A stretch of 64,000 nucleotides of DNA, from contig CM055095.1 in the NCBI GenBank assembly GCA_029204225.1, positions 24,101,641 through 24,165,640 of the forward strand, in the 5' to 3' direction. Made by a program: the position numbers and the translations under genes. The notes under the pieces are model-generated. The model had not been told where the DNA came from, searched no databases, and saw only the letters and a program-made list of their open reading frames with translations. Positions 52,917 to 62,388 of this stretch are shown here, one piece after another. The first letter of the stretch is position 1. Each line of letters begins with the position of its first letter. The DNA is from Diphasiastrum complanatum (Eukaryota; Streptophyta; Lycopodiopsida; Lycopodiales; Lycopodiaceae).

Positions 52917-53080
52917 CTAATCTGGATCCGTGAATGCCTTGATCTTCAGACTGAGCAATGCACAAAATTTGTTGTGTGCGTTAACACTTAATGACTTCAT
53001 GAATATATCTGCAATCATGTCCTGCATTCTACAGTACGTTAAGCTCACCTCCTTATTGAGAACTTTTCCCCTGATGTAGT
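52917..53080 (-). pseudogene. Copia J RNase H C-terminus
   Basis: Minus strand YIRGKVLNKEVSLTYCRMQD, MIADIFMKSL and the tail to a stop at 52917. This is the block that follows KHIEIRYH in copia RNase H; that part lies at about 54090-54150 beyond the copia H insertion. Confidence 0.88.
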
Positions 53081-54089
53081 TGTTGAATTCACACGTGTGA
53101 GACTCCCTACACATGTACTTTTGATCTCCTCAGTCCAATAATACCATAAAGATTAGATTGATTGACAATAGGAAAGCTGATCATACAAAAAATATTATTG
53201 TGTTACAAGCAAGATCTGTCAACAAAACATGAAACTAAGCACAATAAATGCCTCAACTTGGCTAGAGAGAGAATATGAAAGTACAAAACTCGAGTAGAGA
53301 GAGAGGACACAAAGAGCTTGTCTCCAAATTTGCATTACACACAAATTTCATCATTTTCTCAATGAGAGTACATCACATATATATAGATCCATGGACTCTC
53401 TTTTTACTTTGAGTTGAATTGGAGTTGTGAATCCACCTCTCAAGCTATCTAGACTTATTCAAGCCACCTCACTATGTCTAATTGTGTCACCTAGTCTTTT
53501 CATGTATTAAATGTGGCATGCAAAGTATAAATGGCAATTCCTATGGTAGCTCGAGTTTCTACTTCAACCTATCTTGAATATTTTATTCTAAGATGGGTCT
53601 TTACTAAGCCAAAAGAGCTTAATTCATCTTTGGCATTTTTAGGATCCCTACTCACAACATTAGATAGATTTTTTCAATATTTTGACACTCCTCCTAAAAA
53701 TATATCTAATGTGGATCAAGCATTGATCTTGAGATAAGACCAAGATTAGATGCTTTGAGAAGGCACTTTTGCAAAGTGGCTTTGTGAGAAGATCAACAAT
53801 ACATGAAGATGTGTCGACGTGTTCCAAGTTGATTTCTCCTCCTCAAGATAGCCATTCAAAAAAACATTGGAGACATCAAGTTGATACAAGATCCACTTAA
53901 AAAATAAGACAAGAGAGATTATGATTCTTATTGTCACCATCTTTGCTACAGGAACAAAGGTTTCTTCATAGTCAAGGCCATATATTATTCTAAGATGAGT
54001 CTTTACTAAGCCATAAGAGCTTAATTCATCTTTGGCATTTTTAGGACTCCTACTCACAACATTAGATAGATTTTTTCAATATTTTGACA
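53081..54089 (-). mobile_element. Copia H, heavily deleted, inserted in copia J
   Basis: 3' LTR 53081-53687 (TGTTGAATTCACACGTGTGA at left, AATATTTTGACA at right; minisequences CTCGAGTAGAGAGAGAG). Polypurine tract at 53688-53696 (minus AGGAGGAG). Then a fused internal scrap: the RNase H end (SSCIVDLLTKPLCKSA) and RT (YEETFVPVAKMVTIRI, YQLDVSNVFLNGYLEEE) with everything between deleted. Last comes a 111-bp start of the 5' LTR (53979-54089), repeating 53577-53687. The flanks on the minus strand are ACTGT and ACTAC, a possible decayed 5-bp target duplication, and copia J RNase H resumes on both sides. The RT resembles copia F. Confidence 0.82.
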
Positions 54090-55869
54090 ACAGTGATATC
54101 TGATTTCAATGTGCTTACTCTTAGAGTGAAATCTAGGGTTGGCCAATAACGCAATAGCACTCTGATTATCACAGAATAAAATTGTGGAGTTGTACTGATA
54201 TAAATTAATGTCTGATAGTAAATTTCTCAACCAAAACACTTTCTTAATAGATTGAGAAGCAACAATGTATTCTGTTTCTAGAGAAGAAAGTGCAATAGAG
54301 GTTTGCTTACGATTTTTTCATGAGATAGGACTGCCGTTGAAGAAGAATGTAAATCCAGATGTGGACTTATGAGTGTCTACATCTCCTCCTCAGCTTGCAT
54401 CAGAATATCCACTGATCTGATGAAGATTATCGTTGTTGACTTTTCCATAGCAGATGCACTGGTTCATGATAGTTCGAATATATCTCATGATTCTTATGAG
54501 AGCCTTCCAATGGGTAATGCCAGGATTAGTCATATACTGGCTGAGTGAGCTTACTACAAAAGAGATATTTGGTCTTGTATAGACCATTGCGTACATGAGA
54601 GATCCAAGTATCGATCGATAAAAATACTCTCTCATCTGTTTCTCTTTATGCTTGGTCTGGGGACATTAGTCCTTTGACAAATGTAGACTTGGATCTATCG
54701 GTGAGTGAGCTAATTTGAAATTTATTAGATTATATCTGTTAGGAACATTGTGAAGATACCTTTGTTGAGTGACGTAAATCAGTCGTCTCACTCTATCTTT
54801 GTGGATCTGAATACCCAGACAGAAGTGAGCTTCGTCCAGATTAGTCATGTCAAACTCTGAAAACAACATCTGCTTAGAATCCTTGACCAAATTGGTATTG
54901 TTGCTGAAGAGCAACATATCATCCACGCATAAGGTGATGATAATGAAGGATTGCTGCACTGACTTGGAATAGACGATGCAATTAGCAGTGCTTGGTTTGA
55001 ATCCTTATTCGATGAGAAATGTGTGATCCTCTGAAACCAAGCTCTGGCAGACTGTTTCAAGCCGTAAAGTACTTTGTGGAGTTTACAGGCATGATTTTTC
55101 ATACCTTCTAGAACGTATCCTTCGGGCTGGATCATGTAGATGTCTTCTTGTATAACTCCATTCAGATAGGTTATTTGTACATCAAGTTGATGTACTTCAA
55201 GGTCGGCAGCTACAACATAAGACATGAGTGCTTGAATTATTGACTACTGGACTGAAATTCTCGTTGTAGTCGACGTTGGGGATCTGAGTGAATCCTCGTG
55301 CTACTAGTCTTACTTTTCTTCGATCAATTGTTCCGTTGGCATTGTATTTGATCTTAAAGATCCATTTGCAATCAATGATATTGTAGCCAATAGGAGCTTC
55401 GACTAGTGACCACGTCTGGTTCTTGATCAGAGAGGAATACTCTTTGTCCATAGCTTCTCTTTAGAGATCAGAGTCTGGGTGGCTGAGTGCATCTTCGACT
55501 GTCATCGGTTCCTGTATCAAGAGACATGCAGACTCAGGAGCATACCTTGTGGGCTGTGCGCACACTCGGCTTGATCTTCTGGGAGGATTTGACTGATGAA
55601 CCACTCCTGGGGCTTGTTGCTGGGTAGTAGCAACATCTTCATCTGATTCGCTGCCAAAAATTGGGTCGACAATGGACACGTCTGAGCAAGAAGCTCGGAC
55701 AGTCGTGTCAATGGCAGGTGATGAAGATTATCCTAGAGCAATATCCTTGCCTTTGATGTCGACAAATTGATCCTCGATAAAGACTATATGTCGGCTATAC
55801 AAGATTTGCTGAGTATCAGGATCATACAACTTGTATGTATTATCAGATGAAGTATATCCGATCAGGATT
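54090..55869 (-). pseudogene. Copia J integrase end, RT and RNase H
   Basis: Reading leftwards: integrase tail (TSSDNTYKLYDPDTQQILYS near 55790-55860), a Ser/Pro linker, RT (YSSLIKNQTWSLVEAPIGYN, VRLVARGFTQIPNVDYNENF, EVHQLDVQITYLNGVIQEDI, VLYGLKQSARAWFQRI, active site LCVDDMLLFSNN near 54900-54935), then RNase H (GSLMYAMVYTRPNISFVVSS, GYSDAS, KSTSGFTFFFNGSPIS, LFCDNQSAIALLANPRFHSK, KHIEIRYH). Stops near 55460, 55250 and 54660 plus frameshifts inactivate it. The active-site pattern and tail fit the Tork/Tnt1-like part of copia. The left end is interrupted by copia H, the right end by chromovirus G3. Confidence 0.93.
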
Positions 55870-57263
55870 GTTATGTCCATGACCAGTACATAGGATACAA
55901 TATACTCCTAGTCTTGGATACACGATACTCCAGTGAAACAAGCTGTTAGTTATGCCACGTCATACTGGACGTGACCCGAAAGTAACTAATATCTTTGTGA
56001 GGCCCAGAACACACTAAATGGAATTTAGACAAGGTATGAGACAGTGTATGCATGTGTAGAGTTATCAATAGCAATTCTATGAATAGTTGGTCCATGCATA
56101 GGACTCTATTCTAGGTGAATCTATGTATAGAAAACATAGGGCTATGCTGATAAAATTTCAGTTTTTAGGACAATAATGATTGTACTTAACAATCATAGAG
56201 AGTTATTGGTTGCTTAATCAATGGATCTATCAAGTTCTACACATTAGATCTTGATCTAGATTCACTACACTTGGATTTAAGCAAGAGCAATGGATCAACA
56301 CATCATAAATTAGTGAAGGCGGCCTCACACGTGTGTACTGTCCACAGTACAACCTGCACTTGAAATAACAAGTACAATAGTCCTAGATAACAATCATTCA
56401 TAGAAATCACAAGACAAATGACTAGAAATCTCAGAAAAGAGTAGAATGCAAAAGTCTCATCAATCTTCTTAGCAAAATGATGATTCTTTTATGGATCAAG
56501 TACATCCATGAGTCTGGTACAGTCCAGCAGGTCTTCACATGTGTGAAGAGTGCCACATCACTCAGATCTATCCATTTGATCCATCCTTGATCCTTATCCA
56601 AATTTGACCTTCTAGAATATGGCTAAATCCAAAAGCTAGTCTCCTAGAATATAATAATATTCTCTACAAAATAGGATCTAAGAAAAATGGTCAACTCTTA
56701 TCTTCTAGAACTCTACACGTGTGAACATCCACTTGCGATGTGAGAGCATTTACTCATGCACATGCAAAGAAAAGCTAATTTCTAGGTGACTAGTCAACTT
56801 GACTAAAAACTAGTCATATCATGTTCACACTAAAAACTAGTCATATCATGTCTACACTAACTAGATTGATACAAATTCATATACACGTATGAAAAGTACT
56901 TTCTTTCACACGTGGGAATAGCCTCCACACGTGTGAAATCGGATCATCAACATTGTTCTAATGTTTGATCATTATTTACAATAACCAATGTCAAGTGAGA
57001 AGTCACAATTTTCAACGATGCATGGCTATGTGCCCAGGATGTTTTTGGCTCTATATAAGAGGTCCAAACTCGTCCCACTCCTCATCATGGTTCTTGATTC
57101 ATTGTCAGGCTCTCACTCTATATTCATGCTTCTTGTTCCTTGGCTTGGGGGTGAGGCTTCTAGAGATTGATTGGATGCTTCTACTTGGTTGGGTGATTTC
57201 TCCACAATGTGTTATCCTTTGTGTTTAGGATTTGTAAGTAGGATCTAAGGAGCTTCTCTTATA
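55870..57263 (+). repeat. G3 5' LTR, split by a solo LTR
   Basis: TGTTATGTCCATGACC to GCTTCTCTTATA. It is about 525 bp when the insert 56148-57014 is removed. TATATAAG near 57053. The primer site follows one base later. Confidence 0.9.
56148..57014 (-). repeat. Solo copia LTR inside the G3 LTR
   Basis: TGATAAAATTTCAG to CACAATTTTCA, flanked by ATGC on both sides (56144-56147, 57018-57021). Layout matches the copia E LTR at 33567: TTTAGGAC near the left end, then CACACGTGTG with an adjoining hairpin (GTACTGTCCACAGTAC, 56335-56350), and several more ACACGTGTGA words. Element interior is absent, consistent with LTR-LTR recombination. Exact right edge uncertain by about 3 bp. Confidence 0.65.
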
Positions 57264-57264
57264 G

Positions 57265-57276
57265 TGGTATTAGAGC
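57265..57276 (+). other. Initiator tRNA-Met primer binding site
   Basis: TGGTATTAGAGC, one mismatch, one base after the LTR end. Confidence 0.85.
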
Positions 57277-57949
57277 AAGGCTTACAAGCTTGGAGAGGTG
57301 GTGCTTTTCATTGTAACTTGGTGGTATTCAACTGATTCTCATCCAAGGAGAGGAGCAAGGTTGCAAGTTGGTGGATCTTTCCGAATTCAATTTGCATGTT
57401 CTATATCTCTCTCAAATTCATTGTGTTTTATGGTGAATTGTGCTAGGAAATTGATTTTGGTGTCTTTTTGGAGTTTTAGCATGTGTAGCTCAAAACTAGT
57501 AAAGGATCTCAAATTTTCAACAAGTTAATTCACTTTGAAATAGTCTCCCTCTGTACTGAGTTTTACAGCACCCAATTTGGTGTCCTGTAGCCGAAGATAT
57601 GAGCATCTGAAGTTTTGCAATTTTGTGAACAAAATTGGTAAAATTTCTAATTGTTCTAATTGCATGCATGACACTTTCCTATTTTGAAGTACTGTCCTTG
57701 CATGGAATGTCTGCATATGGTTTCTCTGAGTGATTTTGACATGCAAGTACTTTAGATCTGTTTGGAGTGGTTTACGCATGTACTCTGATGGTTAGATACA
57801 AAACTGGATTTTATAGCTGACAATTTCCGTAGAATTGAATTTTTATGTAAAAATTTTGTCAAGTAAAAAATCAATTAAATGTCATATGTCTTGCATGCCT
57901 GATAAACATTAATGAAGTAAAATTAAGAATCAAACAATGAATCGAAATA
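57277..57949 (+). other. G3 leader
   Basis: Non-coding, collinear with 46953-48070 of G1 but with a deletion of roughly 0.4 kb. It stops at AATCAAACAATGAATCGAA, where the inverted block begins. Confidence 0.8.
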
Positions 57950-58839
57950 TCATGCAAAAAATCAGCAACCTTCTGGATCTTAACAGACTTCGTCTCAACA
58001 TTTACTGGATATCTAGGTTAAAAACCGTACATAAGCATAAAAGGACTGTAACCTGTAGCCATATGTTTTCTACTATTATATGCAAACTCAACCAGTGGGA
58101 GATAATCTTCCCAATGAGATTGCCTGTGAGAAACATACGTCCTCAAAATATCTTCCATAGTTTGATTAGTCCTTTCTGTCTGGCCATCTGATTCAGGATG
58201 ATCAAAAGAACTTAAACTTAAAGAAGTTTCCAATTTATGGAATACTATTGATCAAAAGTGAATTATGAGCTTAGGATCTCTATCACTAACAATGTCACTT
58301 GGCAGACCATTCAACCGAAATAATCTTTCAACAAAGATCTGGACTAAATCAGAAGCCTTTATAGTTAAATTGACTGGTATGAATGCAGCTAACTTAGTTA
58401 ACTAATCCACTACAACTCAAATAAAATTATTTTGTCGTTGGGTCTTTGGAAGTCCAACTACAAAATCCATAGATATGTTTTCTCATTTCTTGTTTGGGAT
58501 ATCTAACGGATGCAACAAACCATCAGCCTTATGGCGTTCAGCCTTTGCTAGTTGACATGGCTTGCATTTAATAATATATGACTCGACATATGGCTTGAGC
58601 TTTGGCCAATAGAATTCCCTCTTAACCAAGTACAAAGTCCTGTGTATACCGGGATGTCTTGCAGAGGGTATGTCATGACATTCAAACAAAATTTTTTGTT
58701 TGAGCTCATCATCACCAGGTACGCAAACTTTCTCATTCCGAAATAGTAATCCATCTCGAATGATGAACTGTTCCACAATCTTTTTATCTTTCTTAGTTAG
58801 TTGAGTTCCCTCCTGTCTTTCTGACTCAACACTGTCCAC
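57950..58839 (-). pseudogene. G3 integrase, zinc finger and core
   Basis: The zinc finger HDIPSARHPGIHRT...CKPCQLAKAE (58560-58700) carries the His pair and Cys pair. The core has Asp in SMDFVVGLPKT (about 58460), Asp in IVSDRDPKLI (about 58290) and Glu in SDGQTERTNQT (about 58180). HMATGYSPFMLMYGF lies near 58020-58060. Stops near 58010, 58225, 58405 and 58435 break the frame. The C-terminal part is found on the opposite strand at 61332-61755 because of the inversion. Confidence 0.93.
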
Positions 58840-59654
58840 ATTTCTTCCGGTCTGAAGAATGTTTCAAATGTGACCAAAATGAGAATCTGATTCATATTTT
58901 TCTCTCAATGAAAGATATAGATCCGTAGAAATTTGGGTAAATGACAACTCGTCAGTTCACCGATTCGACTATGAGCATCTGCAACTTGATTGTCTCTTAC
59001 GTAACAGATTTCATGATCAAATTCTTGCATCAATTCAGCCCATCGAGCTTTTTTCCCCCGAAGATCATGTTGATTACAAGAATACTTAAGAGGCTGGTGA
59101 TCCGTATACACTACAAACTTACTATCACACAAGTAGTGTCTCCAGGTTTTAAGTGCATGGACTACAACAAACAAATCCTTTTCCTACATAGTATAACGCA
59201 ACTGAAGATCAGTGAACTTTTTGCTTTCAAACGCTAGTGGCCTATCCATTTGTAATAGAACTGCTCCAACTGCAACATCACTTGCGTCCGTTCTCACAAC
59301 GTAAGGTAAATCTGGATTTGCAATTTGTAACACGGGAGCTGAAACAATCATTGTTTTAAATTTTTCAAAACAGTGATTCAATTCCTCGTTCCAAACAACA
59401 GGCGGACTAGGTTGATTCCTCTTTTTCTTTTTATTAACAATTTCTTTTGTCAAATTATTAAGCGGTGCTACTAACTTAGCATAATCATCAATAAATCTTT
59501 TGAAGAAAAGTGTAAAACCTAAAAAAGACTTTACCTGCCTCACTATTCCCGGAATTGGCCACTCAATCACAATCTTGATTTTATCCTCGTCAATCTTGAT
59601 CTCATTCACAATGATCTTATGAACTCTTGCTTAAAGAATTCACACTTGGACTCT
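58840..59654 (-). pseudogene. G3 RNase H
   Basis: Gypsy RNase H with RT connection: VKSFLGFTLFFKRFIDDYAK, YVVRTDASDVAVGAVLLQMD, RPLAFESKKFTDLQLRYTM, stop at about 59187, then ALKTWRHYLCDSKFVVYTDH and KARWAELMQEFDHEICYVRD. Removes the RNA strand during reverse transcription. A frameshift at about 59655 separates it from RT. Confidence 0.93.
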
Positions 59655-61331
59655 TTAGCGTAGAGTAACTTCCGACGGAGTTTCATCAAGACAATTTTTA
59701 AGTGTTCTACATGTTCCACCAAAGGATTTACTATAAACGAGAATGTCGTCTAAGAATACAACTACAAACTTCCCCAAATATGGACAAAATAAATTGTTCA
59801 TCATTTGATGGAACGTTGCTGGAGCATTTGTTAATCCAAATGGCAACACTAGAAATTCATAATGACCAAATCTAGAATGAAATCTTGTCTTTTGGACATC
59901 TTCTGACTTAATTCTTATTTGATAATACCCTATCCTGAGATCTATCTTGGTGAAATACCGTGCTCCACCCAAGCGATCTACAAGGTCATCCATCCTGGGT
60001 AATGAATATTTATTTTTTATAGTCACTTTATTAAGCCCCTTGTAATCCACACACATCCGGAAACCTCCATCTTTCTTCACTTTAAGATGAACATGAGCGC
60101 CCCATGGTGATTTACTAGGTTCTATATGTCCCATCCTTAGATAGTTTTCTATTTGATTTGAAATCTTTGTCTCCTCTTTCTGAGAGAACCTATAAGGTTG
60201 TCTAGAGATAGGTTGACTTCTTGGAATTAACTCAATCATGTGGTCTACTGACCTAGATGGTGGTAAACCATGAGGTAATTCATATGGAAAAACATCCCTA
60301 AATTCCTTTATGATCTGTTCTTTCACTGCTTGTTCATGATCTAAATTTACTGAGTTAAGAATTGCTAAGAATTCACAACCATTTAGATTCATTTCAGGAA
60401 CATCCACAACTGGAATATCATAAATTAAAAAAACTTCATACTCAAAATAATCCAATACTTCTATTTTATTAACTGTAGAATTCTGATCCAACGGACGTAC
60501 AAAATTACTGCCAAATAATTTAACTAGCATATCACCCTTCTTGAAAGTGAGAACATGCTTCTCAAAATCAATTAACAGAGAAAGTGATTTACTAAATAAC
60601 CATTCATAACCTAAGATTAAATCAGTACGAGCTAGGTCTAAAACATGAAAATTAACTAATTCTATGTGTCCTTGCACCAAAATTGGGAGCTTCGGGGCTT
60701 TTACGTTCCAAGTCTCCAACTCTGTTCCTGAAGCTAGATAAACTTTATATCTATGATTGTTGGCTTCAGTTTTCAAGCTGAGTTTCTGCACAAGATAAGA
60801 ATTAATAAAATTATGAGTTGAACCACTGTCCAATAAAATATTCACTTCTTGATCTTTAACTGTGTCAATTAAACGGAAAAGTTCATTAGGCAAGAAAGAA
60901 GTAGTACTAAAAGAATATTCACACTCACAATCAGTCAGGTTAATTTTCAAAGTCTTACCATTGCCTCCTGGGATTTCAATCATGTGAGCAGACCCTTTCT
61001 TTCTTTTTGGACAAAATTTCATCATATGTCTAGGCTTCTTACAGACAAAACATAAGTTCTCTCTTTTAGCCTTTTCCCGGGACAGAGAATTTTTTAATCT
61101 CTTTCTCTTCGGCTTCCTGGGTTCCAATGCTGCTTGATCTAATTTGTCAAAATATTTTGCTTGGTCTGGATCGCGCTTCTTAACCTTCTTGGTTTTCAAA
61201 TTGACTGAAATTGACTCCAGTATGGTCAAATCATTATTTTTAGTCATAGACATTATAAGAAACTGGAAAAAACTAAAAATTTCGAGTTTTTGCACTTTTA
61301 ATTTTTTTTTTTTAAATTCATAAAAAATCAC
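59655..61331 (-). CDS. G3 Gag tail, protease and reverse transcriptase, open frame
   Basis: 558 codons without a stop, the longest frame in the window. The likely gag start is [16 protein letters not shown]; it is preceded by an open stretch with no meaning. The capsid is missing: the frame passes at once to [20 protein letters not shown] and one zinc knuckle [14 protein letters not shown] (about 61020-61065). Protease: [18 protein letters not shown] (about 60790-60850) and [93 protein letters not shown] and the active site [14 protein letters not shown] (about 59720-59765). The lost capsid and frameshift into RNase H make it non-autonomous. Confidence 0.94.
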   Translation of the reverse strand: MIFYEFKKKKLKVQKLEIFSFFQFLIMSMTKNNDLTILESISVNLKTKKVKKRDPDQAKYFDKLDQAALEPRKPKRKRLKNSLSREKAKRENLCFVCKKPRHMMKFCPKRKKGSAHMIEIPGGNGKTLKINLTDCECEYSFSTTSFLPNELFRLIDTVKDQEVNILLDSGSTHNFINSYLVQKLSLKTEANNHRYKVYLASGTELETWNVKAPKLPILVQGHIELVNFHVLDLARTDLILGYEWLFSKSLSLLIDFEKHVLTFKKGDMLVKLFGSNFVRPLDQNSTVNKIEVLDYFEYEVFLIYDIPVVDVPEMNLNGCEFLAILNSVNLDHEQAVKEQIIKEFRDVFPYELPHGLPPSRSVDHMIELIPRSQPISRQPYRFSQKEETKISNQIENYLRMGHIEPSKSPWGAHVHLKVKKDGGFRMCVDYKGLNKVTIKNKYSLPRMDDLVDRLGGARYFTKIDLRIGYYQIRIKSEDVQKTRFHSRFGHYEFLVLPFGLTNAPATFHQMMNNLFCPYLGKFVVVFLDDILVYSKSFGGTCRTLKNCLDETPSEVTLR

Positions 61332-61860
61332 AGTCAGTAAGGATAGTATCTGAAGTGCTCAGGATAGAGCTAAACACTATACCGATCTTAACAGATCTCC
61401 AAGAGATTTTAAAGTTGATGAGTGGGTATATCTTAGGATTCCAAAAGATTCTAAGACGTTACATACAAGGAAGTATTATAAGCTGTCTACCCGTTATTGT
61501 GGACCTTTCAAAATTGTACGTAGAATTGGTTTTTTGGCGTATGAACTCGATCTTCAAGAAAAATCGACTGCACACCCAGTGTTTCATATAAGTCGTTTGA
61601 AACTAAGTTTACATGATGGTGATACAGTTGGATCAGATGAGTTATCCCATTTGAAAGATTTGTCGCTTAGTGTACCTTTGGAACCTGAGAAAGTGCTCAG
61701 AACCAGAGATAAACAATTGAGAAATCATTCTATCTCTGAGTGCTTAATTCGGTGAAAGGGTCGTACTGAGGATGATGATTCGTGGGAGAGAGTTGATAGC
61801 ATAAAGAAGAATTTTCTGAATTTTAATTTCTAAGGATAGAAACAGTTTAAGGAGGAAAGA
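61332..61860 (+). pseudogene. G3 integrase C-terminus, chromodomain-like tail and polypurine tract
   Basis: Plus strand, frameshifted near 61530. Blocks: SPRDFKVDEWVYLRIP, KYYKLSTRYCGPFKIVRRIG, LQEKSTAHPVFHISRLKLSL, PEKVLRTRDKQLRNHSISEC and LIR, stop, KGRTEDDDSWERVDSI. The stop (TGA at about 61755) replaces the conserved Trp that is intact in G1. It ends in GGAGGAAAGAA before the LTR at 61861. Confidence 0.9.
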
Positions 61861-62383
61861 ATGTTATGTCCATGACCAGTACATAAGGATACAGTATACT
61901 CCTAGTCTTGGATACACGGTACTCCAGTGAAACAAGCTGTTAGTTATGTCACATCATACTGGACGTGACCCGAAAGTAACTAATATCCTTGTGAGGTCCA
62001 GAACACACTAAATGGAGTTTAGACAAGGTATGAAACAGTGTATGCATGTGTAGAGTTATCAATAGCAATTCTATGAATAGTTGGTCCATGCATAGGACTC
62101 TATTCTAGGTGAATCTATGTATAGGGAACATAGGGCTATGCATGGCTATGTGTCCAAGATGCTTTTGGCTCTATATAAGAGGTCCAAATTCGCCCTACTT
62201 CTCATCATGGTTCTTGATTCATTGCCAAGCTCTCACTCTACATTCATGTTTCTTGTTCCTTGGCTTGGGGGTGAGGCTTCTAGAGATTGATTGGATGCTT
62301 CTACTTGGTTGGGTGGTTTCTCCACAGTGTGTTATCCTTTGTGTTTAGGATTTGTAAGCAATATCTAAGGAGATTCCCTTATA
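61861..62383 (+). repeat. G3 3' LTR (523 bp)
   Basis: TGTTATGTCCATGACC to GGAGATTCCCTTATA, with TATATAAG near 62172. It differs from the 5' LTR by scattered substitutions. Followed by the target duplication AGGAT. Confidence 0.94.
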
Positions 62384-62388
62384 AGGAT

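Larger units (their letters stand above)
55870..62383 (+). mobile_element. Chromovirus G3 with internal 3.4-kb inversion
   Basis: The target duplication AGGAT occurs at 55865-55869 and 62384-62388. Both LTRs (55870-57263, containing a solo LTR; 61861-62383) and the primer site, leader, integrase end and polypurine tract are in plus orientation. The block 57950-61331, carrying gag, protease, RT, RNase H and most of integrase, is on the minus strand. Re-inverting it mentally restores leader-gag continuity at one end and integrase continuity at the other, each with a small loss. Confidence 0.92.

Noticed and set aside
53979-54057. N-terminal extension of the copia H reverse transcriptase (SPKNAKDELSSYGLVKT)
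   Set aside because: This stretch is translated LTR sequence, repeated at 53577-53687 outside any gene. True RT starts at YGLDYEETF.
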